Made by a program: the position numbers and the translations under genes. Of a DNA stretch of 64,000 nucleotides, positions 39,580 through 46,854 are shown piece after piece. This DNA comes from Bog-473 sp049513455. Lineage in GTDB: Bacteria > Actinomycetota > Acidimicrobiia > Acidimicrobiales > RAAP-2. The stretch covers positions 62,001 through 126,000 of the forward strand of contig JBEKWB010000006.1 of the NCBI GenBank assembly GCA_049513455.1, written 5' to 3'. How positions within the stretch are numbered: position 1 is the first letter of the stretch; each line of letters starts with the position of its first letter. Under the pieces are notes generated by a model that saw only the letters and a list, made by a program, of their open reading frames with translations, did no database searches and was not told where the DNA came from.

Positions 39580-42390
39580 TCAGCCGGCCTTGGCCGCCGC
39601 CCAACTCGGCCCGATCCCCATGGAGATGGTGAGGGGGACCTTGAGGTCGGCCGCACCGGTGAGGGCCTCCTCGGTGAGGCGGCTCGCCTCGGCCTCCTCC
39701 CCCGCCGCCACCTCGACGATCACCTCGTCGTGGACCTGGAGGACGAGGCGGCTGGCCAGCCGGCCGGCCTCGAGCGACTCGTCGAGGCGCAGGAGCGCCA
39801 CCTTGAAGATGTCGGCGGCCAACCCCTGGATCCCGGCGTTCATGGCCTGGCGCTCCGCCGCCTGGCGCAGGCGGTAGTTGGAGGCGTGGAGGTCGGGCAG
39901 CGGGCGCACGCGGCCGAACTCGGTGCGGGTCGCCCCCCGATCCCGGGCCTCGACGACCGTCTCGTCCATGTACTGCTTCACCCGGGGGAAGGCGCCGAAG
40001 TAGCGGTCGATGATGGCCGCCGCCTCCTCGACGGGGATGCCGAGGCGCTGGCTCAGCCCGTAGGCCTCCATGCCATAGGCCAGGCCGTACGAGACCATTT
40101 TGCAGAACTCGCGCTGGGTGTGCGTGACCTCCTCGGCCGGCACCTGGTAGACGCTCGACGCCACCACCCGGTGCACGTCGGAACCCGACGACATGGCCTC
40201 GATGAGCCCCACATCCCCCGAGAGGTGGGCGATCACCCGCAACTCGACCTGGTCGTAGTCGGCCACCAAGAACGAGTACCCCTCGGCGGGGACGAAGGCC
40301 CGGCGGAACTGCTTGCCCAGCTCGGTGCGCACCGGGATGTTGTGCAGGTTGGGCCGGTCGGACGAGATGCGCCCGGTCCGGGCCACGGTCTGGCGGAACG
40401 AGGCGTGGATGCGGCCGTCCGCGGCCACCTCGGCCAGGAGGTTCTCGCCGTAGGTCGAGCGCAGCTTCTCGACCTCGCGGTAGGAGAGCAGCGCATCGAC
40501 GATCGGGTGCTCGCCGCGCAGGCTCTCGAGCGTCTGGGCATCGGTCGAGTAGCCGGTCTTGGTCTTCTTCCCGGGTTTCAGGCCGAGCTCGTCGTAGAGC
40601 ACGGTGCGCAGCTGCTGGGTCGAGTTGACGTTGAACTCGTGCCCGGCCAGCTCCTGCACCCTGGCCTGCAGCGCGGCCGCCGAGGTCTTCAACTCGTCGC
40701 TGATCTTTTTGAGCTCGGTCCGGTCGATCCCGATGCCGGCGACCTCCATCTTCGCCAGGACCCGCACCAACGGCGTCTCGATGTCGTCGTGGAGCGGCCC
40801 CATCTCCAGGGCGTCCAGCCGGACCCGGTACCCCGCGGCCAGCTCGGCCACGTCGCGCCCCTCGGCCACCATCGACTCGGCCTCGTCCAACAGCTCCTGC
40901 GCCGGGTCCCCCATGCGCAGCTGCAGCTGGCCGTCGTCCGTGCCGCGCAGGTCGGAGAGCTCGTACTCCCCGCTCGATGCGTCCAACAGGTAGGCCGCCA
41001 CGCCGGTGTCCATGACCAGCCCGGTGCAGTCGATGCCCAGCGGCAGCAACGAGCGCATGACCTCCTTGACCTGATGGCCCAGCACGGGATCGGCCAGTGT
41101 GGACGTGAGCTTCTTGGCCACGGCGGGCGACTCCAGCAGGTCGGCGGGGAGCATGACCGCCCCCACGTCGCCGCCGCCCTCCGTCGCCACCACCGCCAGC
41201 GCGGTGAGCGGGCTGCGCCCGTGCGCCCCGCTCCAGCGCGCCACCAGGCTCCGTGTCCCTTTCGCCAGCGCGGCCAGGTCCCTGGTGGCCGCCGCCGCCT
41301 TTATCGGGACCCGCACCTCGCCGAAGTCCACCAACTCGGTCCGCACCTCGCCGGGTTCGGTCGCCTCCGCCCGCCCGCCGGTCCCGTTCCGCAGGACCGC
41401 CAGCTCCGCCTTGGCGTCCTTGGTCAGGACGGTTCCCGAACCGGCGGGCACCTCGCTGCCCTCGGCCGCATCGCCGAACGCCCCCGCCGACAAGAGCTCT
41501 TCCATGATCCGCCACTGGCTCTTCAGCTCGAACTTGGCGAAGACCGCCTCGGCGGAGCGCAGGTCCCACCCGCCGAGTTGGAGCTGGGTGACGTGGACGC
41601 CGAGCGGCACGTCGCGCACCAGGGGAATCACCGTCGCATTCGAACGGGCCAGGCCCTCGTTGTTCGTCAGGTTCTCGCGCAGCTTGGGCGTCTGCTCGTC
41701 GAGGTGGGAGAAAATCCCGTCGAGGTCGCCGTACGCGTTCAACAGCTTGGCCGCCGTCTTCTCGCCGACGCCGGGGATGCCGGGGAGATTGTCCGACGGG
41801 TCGCCCCGCAGCGAGGCCAGCAACACGTACTTCGACGGCGGCACGCCGCAGCGCTCGACGATGCCCGCTTCGTCGTAGAGCGAGTAGTCGCTCACCCCGC
41901 GCCGGTTGTACAGCACGCGTATATGGGGGTCTTCGATGAGCTGGAAGCTGTCGCGATCGCCGGTGACCACGACGACATCGCTCCCGCGGTCCCGGGCCTC
42001 GGTGGCCAGGGTCGCCAAGACGTCATCCGCCTCGAAGCCCGGAGCCTCGACGACGGGGATGGCCAGGGCATGCATGACCTCGCGGATCATCTCGAACTGC
42101 GGCGGCAGATCGTTGGGCGCTTCGGCGCGGCCGGCCTTGTAGTCCGCCACCATCTCGTCGCGGAAGGTCTGGCCCGGGAGGTCGAAGGCGACCGCCAGCG
42201 AGCTCGGCTGATGCTCGCGCACAATGTAGGAGACCATCGACACGAAGCCGTGCACAGCGTTGGTCACCATGCCCGAGGTGGTCGTCAGGGTGTTGGGGAG
42301 CGCGAAGTAGGCGCGGAAGGCGAGCGACATTCCATCGAGGAGGAAGAGGGGGCCGGAGCGTGCCGGCGGTGCCTGCGTGGTCGGCGGCAC
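39580..42390 (-). CDS. polA: DNA polymerase I
   Basis: Repair and Okazaki-fragment polymerase, 936 aa. The N-terminal 5'-3' exonuclease domain (to about residue 300) has LFLLDGMSLAFRAYFALP, EADDVLATLATEARDRG, VVVVTGDRDSFQLI and DPSDNLPGIPGVGEKTAAKLL. The middle exonuclease-like domain lacks the DxE proofreading triad I would expect, as in other actinobacterial PolA. The polymerase domain has motif A DYDQVELRVIAHLSGD, motif B REFCKMVSYGLAYGM (REF-CK-Y-G variant) and motif C LVLQVHDEVIVEV. The GTG start at 42390 directly abuts the response-regulator stop. Co-transcription with that regulator is likely. Confidence 0.96.
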   Translation of the reverse strand: MPPTTQAPPARSGPLFLLDGMSLAFRAYFALPNTLTTTSGMVTNAVHGFVSMVSYIVREHQPSSLAVAFDLPGQTFRDEMVADYKAGRAEAPNDLPPQFEMIREVMHALAIPVVEAPGFEADDVLATLATEARDRGSDVVVVTGDRDSFQLIEDPHIRVLYNRRGVSDYSLYDEAGIVERCGVPPSKYVLLASLRGDPSDNLPGIPGVGEKTAAKLLNAYGDLDGIFSHLDEQTPKLRENLTNNEGLARSNATVIPLVRDVPLGVHVTQLQLGGWDLRSAEAVFAKFELKSQWRIMEELLSAGAFGDAAEGSEVPAGSGTVLTKDAKAELAVLRNGTGGRAEATEPGEVRTELVDFGEVRVPIKAAAATRDLAALAKGTRSLVARWSGAHGRSPLTALAVVATEGGGDVGAVMLPADLLESPAVAKKLTSTLADPVLGHQVKEVMRSLLPLGIDCTGLVMDTGVAAYLLDASSGEYELSDLRGTDDGQLQLRMGDPAQELLDEAESMVAEGRDVAELAAGYRVRLDALEMGPLHDDIETPLVRVLAKMEVAGIGIDRTELKKISDELKTSAAALQARVQELAGHEFNVNSTQQLRTVLYDELGLKPGKKTKTGYSTDAQTLESLRGEHPIVDALLSYREVEKLRSTYGENLLAEVAADGRIHASFRQTVARTGRISSDRPNLHNIPVRTELGKQFRRAFVPAEGYSFLVADYDQVELRVIAHLSGDVGLIEAMSSGSDVHRVVASSVYQVPAEEVTHTQREFCKMVSYGLAYGMEAYGLSQRLGIPVEEAAAIIDRYFGAFPRVKQYMDETVVEARDRGATRTEFGRVRPLPDLHASNYRLRQAAERQAMNAGIQGLAADIFKVALLRLDESLEAGRLASRLVLQVHDEVIVEVAAGEEAEASRLTEEALTGAADLKVPLTISMGIGPSWAAAKAG

Positions 42391-43005
42391 TTACGGGCTC
42401 AGGGTGCCGTCGACGATCTGCTGGGCCACGTCGCGCATGCGGGCCCGGTTCTGCATGGCCGTCTGCTGTATGAACGCGAAAGCCTCGTTCTCGGGCAGGT
42501 CGTTGCGGTCCATCAGGGCGGCCTTGGCCTCGTCGACCACGCGGCGGGTGGCGATCTTGTCCTCGGCCGCCGCGTCGGGGTCGTCGGACTCCTCGGCCGC
42601 GAGGGCCCACTCCTGCCGGGCCCGCGACAACACGCCGGCCACCGCGGGCAACAGCTGGCGGGCCTGGAAGGGCTTGACCAGATAGGCCGCCACCCCGGCG
42701 TCACGGGCCTCCTCGATCAGGTCGCGCTGGCTGAAGGCCGTGAGCAGCATGACGGCCACCTGGTACTGCGAGGTGATCTCGCGCGCCGCCCGCAGCCCGT
42801 CCATGCCCGGCATTTTGATGTCGAGGATGGCCAGATCGGGACGGTGCTCCGCCACCAGCCGCACCGCCTCGTCACCCCGGCCGCTCTCGCCCACCACGTC
42901 GTAGCCGGCCGAGGTCAGGATCTCCTTGAGATCGAGCCGGATGATGGCCTCGTCCTCGGCGATGACCACGCGCGCCAACACCGCGGTCTCTGCCGCGTCG
43001 GTCAC
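42391..43005 (-). CDS. ANTAR-domain response regulator (PdtaR-like)
   Basis: Two-component response regulator of 204 aa. The receiver domain has acidic pocket VVIAEDEAIIRLDL, phospho-acceptor aspartate in LAILDIKMPGMDG, the conserved Thr in LLTAFSQRD and Lys in AAYLVKPFQ. The C-terminal ANTAR domain (EDKIATRRVVDEAKAALMDR, ENEAFAFIQQTAMQNRARMRDVAQQI) binds RNA hairpins and acts in antitermination. Mycobacterial PdtaR sits in the same position upstream of polA and is controlled by kinase PdtaS; no kinase gene is in this window. ATG 43005 overlaps the upstream coiled-coil gene (ATGA-type, 43002-43005). Confidence 0.92.
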   Translation of the reverse strand: MTDAAETAVLARVVIAEDEAIIRLDLKEILTSAGYDVVGESGRGDEAVRLVAEHRPDLAILDIKMPGMDGLRAAREITSQYQVAVMLLTAFSQRDLIEEARDAGVAAYLVKPFQARQLLPAVAGVLSRARQEWALAAEESDDPDAAAEDKIATRRVVDEAKAALMDRNDLPENEAFAFIQQTAMQNRARMRDVAQQIVDGTLSP

Positions 43006-43292
43006 GTCGCGCTGGCCACGTCGGCCAGGAGCTCGTCCTGCCGGTGTTCGAGATCGCTGACCGTGCCGGCCAGCGCGGCCCGGGCCTTGGCCATGGCGTC
43101 GGCGTGCCGGGCCGCTTCGCTGTGCTCGTGCGCGGCGAGCGGGGTCTCCGCCACCAGCGAGCGCACGCGCGCCTCGTCGGCCGACTCCATCACGACGGCC
43201 AGCTGCTCGTCCAGCACCGCCAGGTCCTCCCGGGCGCGCACGAGCCGGGCGTGGACGTCCCGGATTCGTCGTTCGAGGAGGGCGCGATGCAT
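43002..43292 (-). CDS. Small coiled-coil protein between menC and the ANTAR regulator
   Basis: Charged protein of 96 aa, predicted almost wholly helical: RALLERRIRDVHARLVRAREDLAVLDEQLAVVMESADEAR and the C-terminal SDLEHRQDELLADV show heptad-like spacing. No enzymatic motif or membrane segment is seen. ATG 43292 lies 7 nt after the menC stop; an in-frame start at 43337 would overlap menC more deeply and is less likely. The stop overlaps the ANTAR regulator start, so the two are translationally coupled. Similar small ORFs accompany this regulator in other actinobacteria, but I do not know their function. Confidence 0.7.
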   Translation of the reverse strand: MHRALLERRIRDVHARLVRAREDLAVLDEQLAVVMESADEARVRSLVAETPLAAHEHSEAARHADAMAKARAALAGTVSDLEHRQDELLADVASAT

Positions 43293-43299
43293 GGGAGCA

Positions 43300-44460
43300 T
43301 CAAGTGTACGTTGCCGGGAACCATCGACGTTGCGCATCCAGGCCGTCCACCACGCCCTCTCCGCCCTCTCCGGGCCACCGTCCGACCCCCGGTCGGTCCG
43401 GCACCCGCACCCATCCCGCCCGCACCTCCGGGTAGCCGCACGGGTCCGCGGCGAGGTAGGAGGACGGGGCGCTCACGTCGCTCACCAGCCCCGCCCGGTC
43501 CTGGGCCAACCGGGCCGCCAGGGCCAGATTGGCCGCCCGCCCCAGCCCGGCCTCGAAGAACCCCCCGACGAAGACCGGCACGCCCGCCTCGGCACAGGCG
43601 GCGTGGGCCAGCCGGGTGGCCCGCTGCCCGCCCAGCCGGCCGGGCTTGAGACAGGCCACCTGGCAGGACCGGTTGCGCAGTGCGTCGCGTACCCGGCGGG
43701 GGGACGTGAGCGACTCATCGAGGCAGACCGGCACCGGAATCCGGCGGGCGAACTCGGCGTGGGCCACCAGGTCGGCGGGGGGCAGGGGCTGCTCTATGCA
43801 CAGGACGTCGAACGCGGCCAGGGCCCCCACCCGCTCGGCGTCCTCCATGCGGTAGGAGCCGTTGGCGTCCACCGCGATGACCAGGTCCGGGTGGTCGGCC
43901 CTGATCGCTGCGACCGGTTCGGCATCCCACCCCGGCTCGATCTTGACCCGCAGGCGGGCCGCCCCGCCCGCCACCGCCTCCCTCGCCTGCTCCCGCAGGA
44001 TCCCGAGATCGTGACCCGGAGGGATCCCCACGGCCGCCCCGACCGGGAGCATCTCGAAGCCGGCGCCCACCTCGAGCGCGGCGGCCAGGGAGCGGCCGGA
44101 CAGCCGCAGCTCGGCGTCGGCCACCGCCATCTCGAAGAGGGCGCCCATCATGCGATCGACCGGGGAGCTCCCGAAGAGCGGGGCGATCTCGGTCTCTTTG
44201 GGCAGCTGCCCGCCCCGGGCCGCCGTGGCATCGAGCACCCGTTGCACCCCCCGGGCGTGCGCGGCGGCCTCGACCTCGTCCACAGTTGGGTCCACCGCCG
44301 TGCCCTCACCCAGCGCGGCGCACTCCCCCCACCCCTCCGAATCCGGGGTCACCACCCGCACGAACAGCAGGCTGCGGGTCCGGTGCACGCCGGCCGCCGT
44401 GCCGATGTCCACCCGGAACGGGACGTCGAGCCGCACCAGCTCCAGGCCGACCAGTTTCAC
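43300..44460 (-). CDS. menC: o-Succinylbenzoate synthase (MenC) / enolase-superfamily
   Basis: Enolase-superfamily enzyme of 386 aa; MenC dehydrates SHCHC to o-succinylbenzoate in menaquinone synthesis, and close relatives racemise N-acylamino acids. The catalytic set is present: Lys in RLRVKIEPGWD, metal ligands Asp in VIAVDANGSY, Glu in VLCIEQPLPP and Asp/Glu in PVCLDESLTS, and the second Lys in VACLKPGRLGGQRA. GTG 44460 overlaps a 9-codon upstream ORF. No other men gene is nearby, so a racemase role is not excluded. It is the first gene of menC - coiled coil - ANTAR regulator - polA. Confidence 0.88.
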   Translation of the reverse strand: MKLVGLELVRLDVPFRVDIGTAAGVHRTRSLLFVRVVTPDSEGWGECAALGEGTAVDPTVDEVEAAAHARGVQRVLDATAARGGQLPKETEIAPLFGSSPVDRMMGALFEMAVADAELRLSGRSLAAALEVGAGFEMLPVGAAVGIPPGHDLGILREQAREAVAGGAARLRVKIEPGWDAEPVAAIRADHPDLVIAVDANGSYRMEDAERVGALAAFDVLCIEQPLPPADLVAHAEFARRIPVPVCLDESLTSPRRVRDALRNRSCQVACLKPGRLGGQRATRLAHAACAEAGVPVFVGGFFEAGLGRAANLALAARLAQDRAGLVSDVSAPSSYLAADPCGYPEVRAGWVRVPDRPGVGRWPGEGGEGVVDGLDAQRRWFPATYT

Positions 44461-44486
44461 CGCGTGTTCCCGTCTCTCCCGCTCAT
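44457..44486 (-). CDS. Possible 9-codon leader ORF (MSGRDGNTR) coupled to menC
   Basis: ATG AGC GGG ... CGG TGA, whose stop overlaps the menC GTG as GTGA. It is preceded by TAGCGT (44493-44498) six nt upstream, the leaderless geometry used elsewhere in this window. If translated, ribosomes would reach menC by termination-reinitiation. Its length gives no statistical support on its own. Confidence 0.3.
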   Translation of the reverse strand: MSGRDGNTR

Positions 44487-44492
44487 CCCCTC

Positions 44493-44498
44493 ACGCTA
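44493..44498 (-). promoter_or_regulatory. Candidate -10 box for the menC transcript
   Basis: TAGCGT on the minus strand, 6 nt before the ATG of the 9-codon ORF and about 32 nt before the menC GTG. It lies 36 bp from the divergent tRNA-Leu. Confidence 0.4.
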
Positions 44499-44534
44499 AT
44501 TCCACCCGTTCCACCCGGTAGGATCGCCCCTCCA

Positions 44535-44618
44535 GCCCGGATGGCGGAATCGGCAGACGCGGCGGCCTCAAAAGCCGTTGTTCGAAAGGACGTGCGGGTT
44601 CAAGTCCCGCTCCGGGCA
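44535..44618 (+). tRNA. tRNA-Leu (anticodon CAA)
   Basis: Class II tRNA of 84 nt with discriminator A. Acceptor GCCCGGA pairs with TCCGGGC. The anticodon stem GCGGC/GCCGT encloses the loop CTCAAAA with anticodon CAA (reads UUG). The T-arm GCGGGTTCAAGTCCCGC is intact, and a long variable arm lies between. The CCA end is not encoded. The 3' end is duplicated 2.2 kb downstream, marking this gene as an integration site. Confidence 0.95.
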
Positions 44619-44620
44619 CG
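44598..44620 (+). repeat. attL-like direct repeat in tRNA-Leu 3' end
   Basis: 23 bp (core TTCAAGTCCCGCTCCGGGCA) covering the T-loop to just past the discriminator base. It is repeated exactly at 46812-46834 in the same orientation, the classic footprint of tRNA-targeted integration. Confidence 0.85.
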
Positions 44621-44716
44621 ACTCTCAACGACGTGTATGCAAGGCACCTTCGGCCGGCCAGCAGGACCGGAGCATGGCTGATCAGCCGGTGTTCACGTCC
44701 TCGGAGGCACATACCG

Positions 44717-44743
44717 AACGCCGCCAGCGTCAACGGCGGCGTT
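44717..44743. terminator. Hairpin at the end of the island monooxygenase gene
   Basis: Perfect 9-bp inverted repeat AACGCCGCC / GGCGGCGTT with a 9-nt loop, immediately after the BVMO stop and downstream of the tRNA. There is no T-run, so it is a terminator-like hairpin only; it could serve transcripts from either side. Confidence 0.5.
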
Positions 44744-44747
44744 GAAG

Positions 44748-46442
44748 CTATCCCAACTCACCCGGCTCGGGCCCGCTCGTTGTGGCGGCCGGCTCTCGAG
44801 TTGAGATGCGGCGCAAGGCGAAGCCCTCGTACCCGTTCGCGGCAACCTCGTCGCACTTGGCACGGTACGTGCCCAAGCCGCCGGCGTACGGCAGGAACAC
44901 CCTCGGCTTTCCGGGAATGTTGGCGCCCAGGTACCACGAGTTCGCCAACGGGAACAGCGTGGAGTCGGCAACCGAGTTGACGTGGTCGACCCACGCGTCC
45001 TCCGCCTCGGCCGTCGGCTCAATGACGTCGTACGAGTGGTCGTCGAGGTATGTGATGGCTTCGGCGATCCAGTCGACGTGTTGCTCGATGGCCATGATCA
45101 TGCTGGCCAGCACCGACGGGCTCCCTGGCCCGGTGATCATGAAGAGGTTAGGGAAGTCGACGGTCGCCAATCCCAGGTACGTCCGCGGGCCCGCGTGCCA
45201 CTTCTCCGCGAGTGTGAGCCCGTTGCGTCCGCTGATGTTCATGCGCAGGAGCGGGCCGGTCATGGCGTCGAACCCAGTGGCGAACACGATCACGTCGAGG
45301 TCGTAGGACGCCCGTGTGGTGCGTAGACCGGCAGGGGTGATCTCTTCAATGGGATCGGCCCGGACGTCGACGAGGGTGACGTTGGCTCGGTTGAAGGTCT
45401 CGTAGTAGCCGACATCGAGGCACGGTCGCTTCGTCCCGACGGGGTGGTCCTTCGGGCACAATCGCTCGGCCACGTCGGGATCGCGCACGATCCGCCGGAT
45501 CTGGCTGCGCAAGAACTCGGCCGCTGTCTCGTTTGCTTCCAGGTTGGTCCGCAGATCGTTGAACGACTGGAGCACGCCGAATGCCCCCTGGGTCCACATG
45601 GCCTCGTACCTACGCGTGCGCTCCTCGTCGGACACATCGAGCGCCGAGCGGTCGATAGGCTCGAAATGCTGCCCGGCGTAGGAGACGCGGTCTTTGGCCC
45701 GGTGCTCGTCGTAATGCGCCTTCCACTCCCGCTCCGCCTCGGGTTCCATCGGTTGGGTGTTCGACGGAAAGCTGTAGTTGGGCGTGCGCTGGAAGACAAA
45801 GAGGTGAGCTGCCTGCTCGGCGATGACGGGAATGGCCTGAATGCCGGAAGACCCCGTACCCACGACGCCGACACGCTTGCCGGCGAGGTCGACCCCCTCC
45901 TTCGGCCAGCGAGACGTGTGGTACCACTTGCCCCGGAACGACTCGATCCCGTTGAAATCAGGAACGTTCGTTGCCGACAGGCAGCCGGCCGCGGTTACAA
46001 AGTACCTTGCCGAGACCCGGTCGCCTCGGTCAGTTTCGATGGTCCAGCGGGCCGCAAGGTCGTCGTAAGCCGCCCGCACCACCGTGGTCTCGAACGCGAT
46101 GTCGCGCCGGAGGTCAAACCGGTCGGCGACTTCCTCGGCGTAGCGCAGGAGTTCCGGCTGGGCAGAATACGTCTCTGGCCAGCTCCACTCTTGCTGGAGC
46201 TCGGACGAGAAGGAGTACGAGTAGAAGAGGCTCGGCACGTCGACGCGGGCACCGGGGTAGCGGTTCCAGTACCAGGTGCCCCCCACGTTGTCGCCGGTCT
46301 CGAACACACGGACCGAGAGCCCCAACCCCCGGAGCCGGTACAGCGCATATATACCAGCGAAGCCGGCGCCAACCACAACGACATCGACAGACGAGGTCCC
46401 ACTGGCCACGTGAGCACGCCTTGGACTCCGGGCTGTCGCCAT
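44748..46442 (-). CDS. Baeyer-Villiger-type flavin monooxygenase (cyclohexanone monooxygenase-like)
   Basis: FAD/NADPH enzyme of 564 aa inserting oxygen next to ketones. FAD-binding VVVVGAGFAGIYALYRLRGLG lies near residue 20, GGTWYWNRYPGARVD follows, the BVMO fingerprint FRGKWYHTSRWP is intact, and NADP-binding VGVVGTGSSGIQAIP comes next. The C-terminal ATGFDAMTGPLLRMN is the second conserved block. ATG 46442 has AAAGGGGG about 8 nt upstream; the frame is open further but lacks homology. It is the sole gene of the tRNA-Leu island. Substrates of this class range over cyclic, steroid and aliphatic ketones; which applies here is unknown. Confidence 0.9.
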   Translation of the reverse strand: MATARSPRRAHVASGTSSVDVVVVGAGFAGIYALYRLRGLGLSVRVFETGDNVGGTWYWNRYPGARVDVPSLFYSYSFSSELQQEWSWPETYSAQPELLRYAEEVADRFDLRRDIAFETTVVRAAYDDLAARWTIETDRGDRVSARYFVTAAGCLSATNVPDFNGIESFRGKWYHTSRWPKEGVDLAGKRVGVVGTGSSGIQAIPVIAEQAAHLFVFQRTPNYSFPSNTQPMEPEAEREWKAHYDEHRAKDRVSYAGQHFEPIDRSALDVSDEERTRRYEAMWTQGAFGVLQSFNDLRTNLEANETAAEFLRSQIRRIVRDPDVAERLCPKDHPVGTKRPCLDVGYYETFNRANVTLVDVRADPIEEITPAGLRTTRASYDLDVIVFATGFDAMTGPLLRMNISGRNGLTLAEKWHAGPRTYLGLATVDFPNLFMITGPGSPSVLASMIMAIEQHVDWIAEAITYLDDHSYDVIEPTAEAEDAWVDHVNSVADSTLFPLANSWYLGANIPGKPRVFLPYAGGLGTYRAKCDEVAANGYEGFALRRISTREPAATTSGPEPGELG

Positions 46443-46811
46443 GGCACACCCCCTTTCCCTCGCTCCAAAAAATAGCCCCACACGCACAGGGCCGGCAGCG
46501 GCAGGGCAACCGGTGGAGGCACCTTCGTCACGGGGACCGAACCGGAACGGCCATTCAGGCGCTTCTCGATCACGGTCTCGCGGTCGTCGCCAGCGACTGC
46601 CCAGTTGAGTGAAGAACGGCTGGCCGGACTGGCCGCCGGCGGCGACGGACAAATCCGCCGGGGCTTGTCTCCTGTGGTCACAAGGTGGTCACAGACTCTT
46701 GCGGATTACCCCGGACGGACTATCACGGAGCACCGGCCCGCCTGTTGAAATAGGCCCGTTTACCTGGACTTCCCCGGACTGGACGCACGAGGCGGGATGG
46801 GGTTGGCGGGA
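46443..46811. other. Non-coding right arm of the island
   Basis: 369 bp with no supported gene. It holds the BVMO Shine-Dalgarno and leader, a short A-rich tract (46467-46474 region), the repeated element at 46692-46728, and CTGGACTTCCCCGGACTGGA near 46762-46781, where short direct repeats (TGGAC, GGACT) recall integrase arm-type sites. No -10 box for the BVMO gene could be chosen with confidence. Confidence 0.5.
46692..46728 (+). repeat. Dispersed repeat, copy 1
   Basis: 27 bp starting CAGACTCTTG and containing GGATTACCCCGGACGG (46703-46718), followed after 4 nt by TCACGG. It matches 24 of 27 positions of 53273-53299, where the same TCACGG follows at the same distance. Confidence 0.65.
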
Positions 46812-46834
46812 GTTCAAGTCCCGCTCCGGGCACG
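46812..46834 (+). repeat. attR-like direct repeat, tRNA-Leu 3' remnant
   Basis: Exact 23-bp copy of 44598-44620. The bases 5' of it (GGTTGGCGGGA) do not continue the tRNA sequence, so this is a remnant and not a second tRNA gene. Confidence 0.85.
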
Positions 46835-46840
46835 CTGAAA

Positions 46841-46854
46841 GACGCTGGGGCGTC
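46841..46854. terminator. Short hairpin between island and ino1
   Basis: GACGC TGGG GCGTC, a 5-bp stem with a 4-nt loop, 6 bp after the tRNA remnant and touching the ino1 stop codon. It may have been the original tRNA-Leu terminator before insertion and may also end ino1 transcription. No T-run is present. Confidence 0.4.

Larger units (their letters stand above)
44598..46834. mobile_element. Minimal genomic island at tRNA-Leu carrying one monooxygenase gene
   Basis: A 2.2 kb segment bounded by an exact 23-bp direct repeat of the tRNA-Leu 3' end. The tRNA is regenerated at the left end and a 3' remnant is left at the right end, 20 bp before the ino1 stop codon. The only gene is a Baeyer-Villiger monooxygenase (44748-46442). 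No integrase, excisionase or transposase is visible, so it is either a deleted remnant of a larger element or was mobilised in trans. A repeated element of unknown nature lies at 46692-46728 inside it. Confidence 0.75.

Noticed and set aside
39730..44499. A 1589-codon open frame on the plus strand across polA, the regulator and menC
   Set aside because: It is antisense to well-supported genes and its residue content (runs of His, Gly, Leu, Val) is the usual GC-rich shadow. No domain is recognisable.
44621..46811. A search for an integrase remnant in the tRNA-Leu island
   Set aside because: No tyrosine or serine recombinase motif was found in any frame; only the BVMO gene is supported.
46812..46834. 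A possible second tRNA gene
   Set aside because: Only the T-loop and 3' acceptor half are present; the 5' half does not fold into a tRNA. It is an attachment-site remnant.
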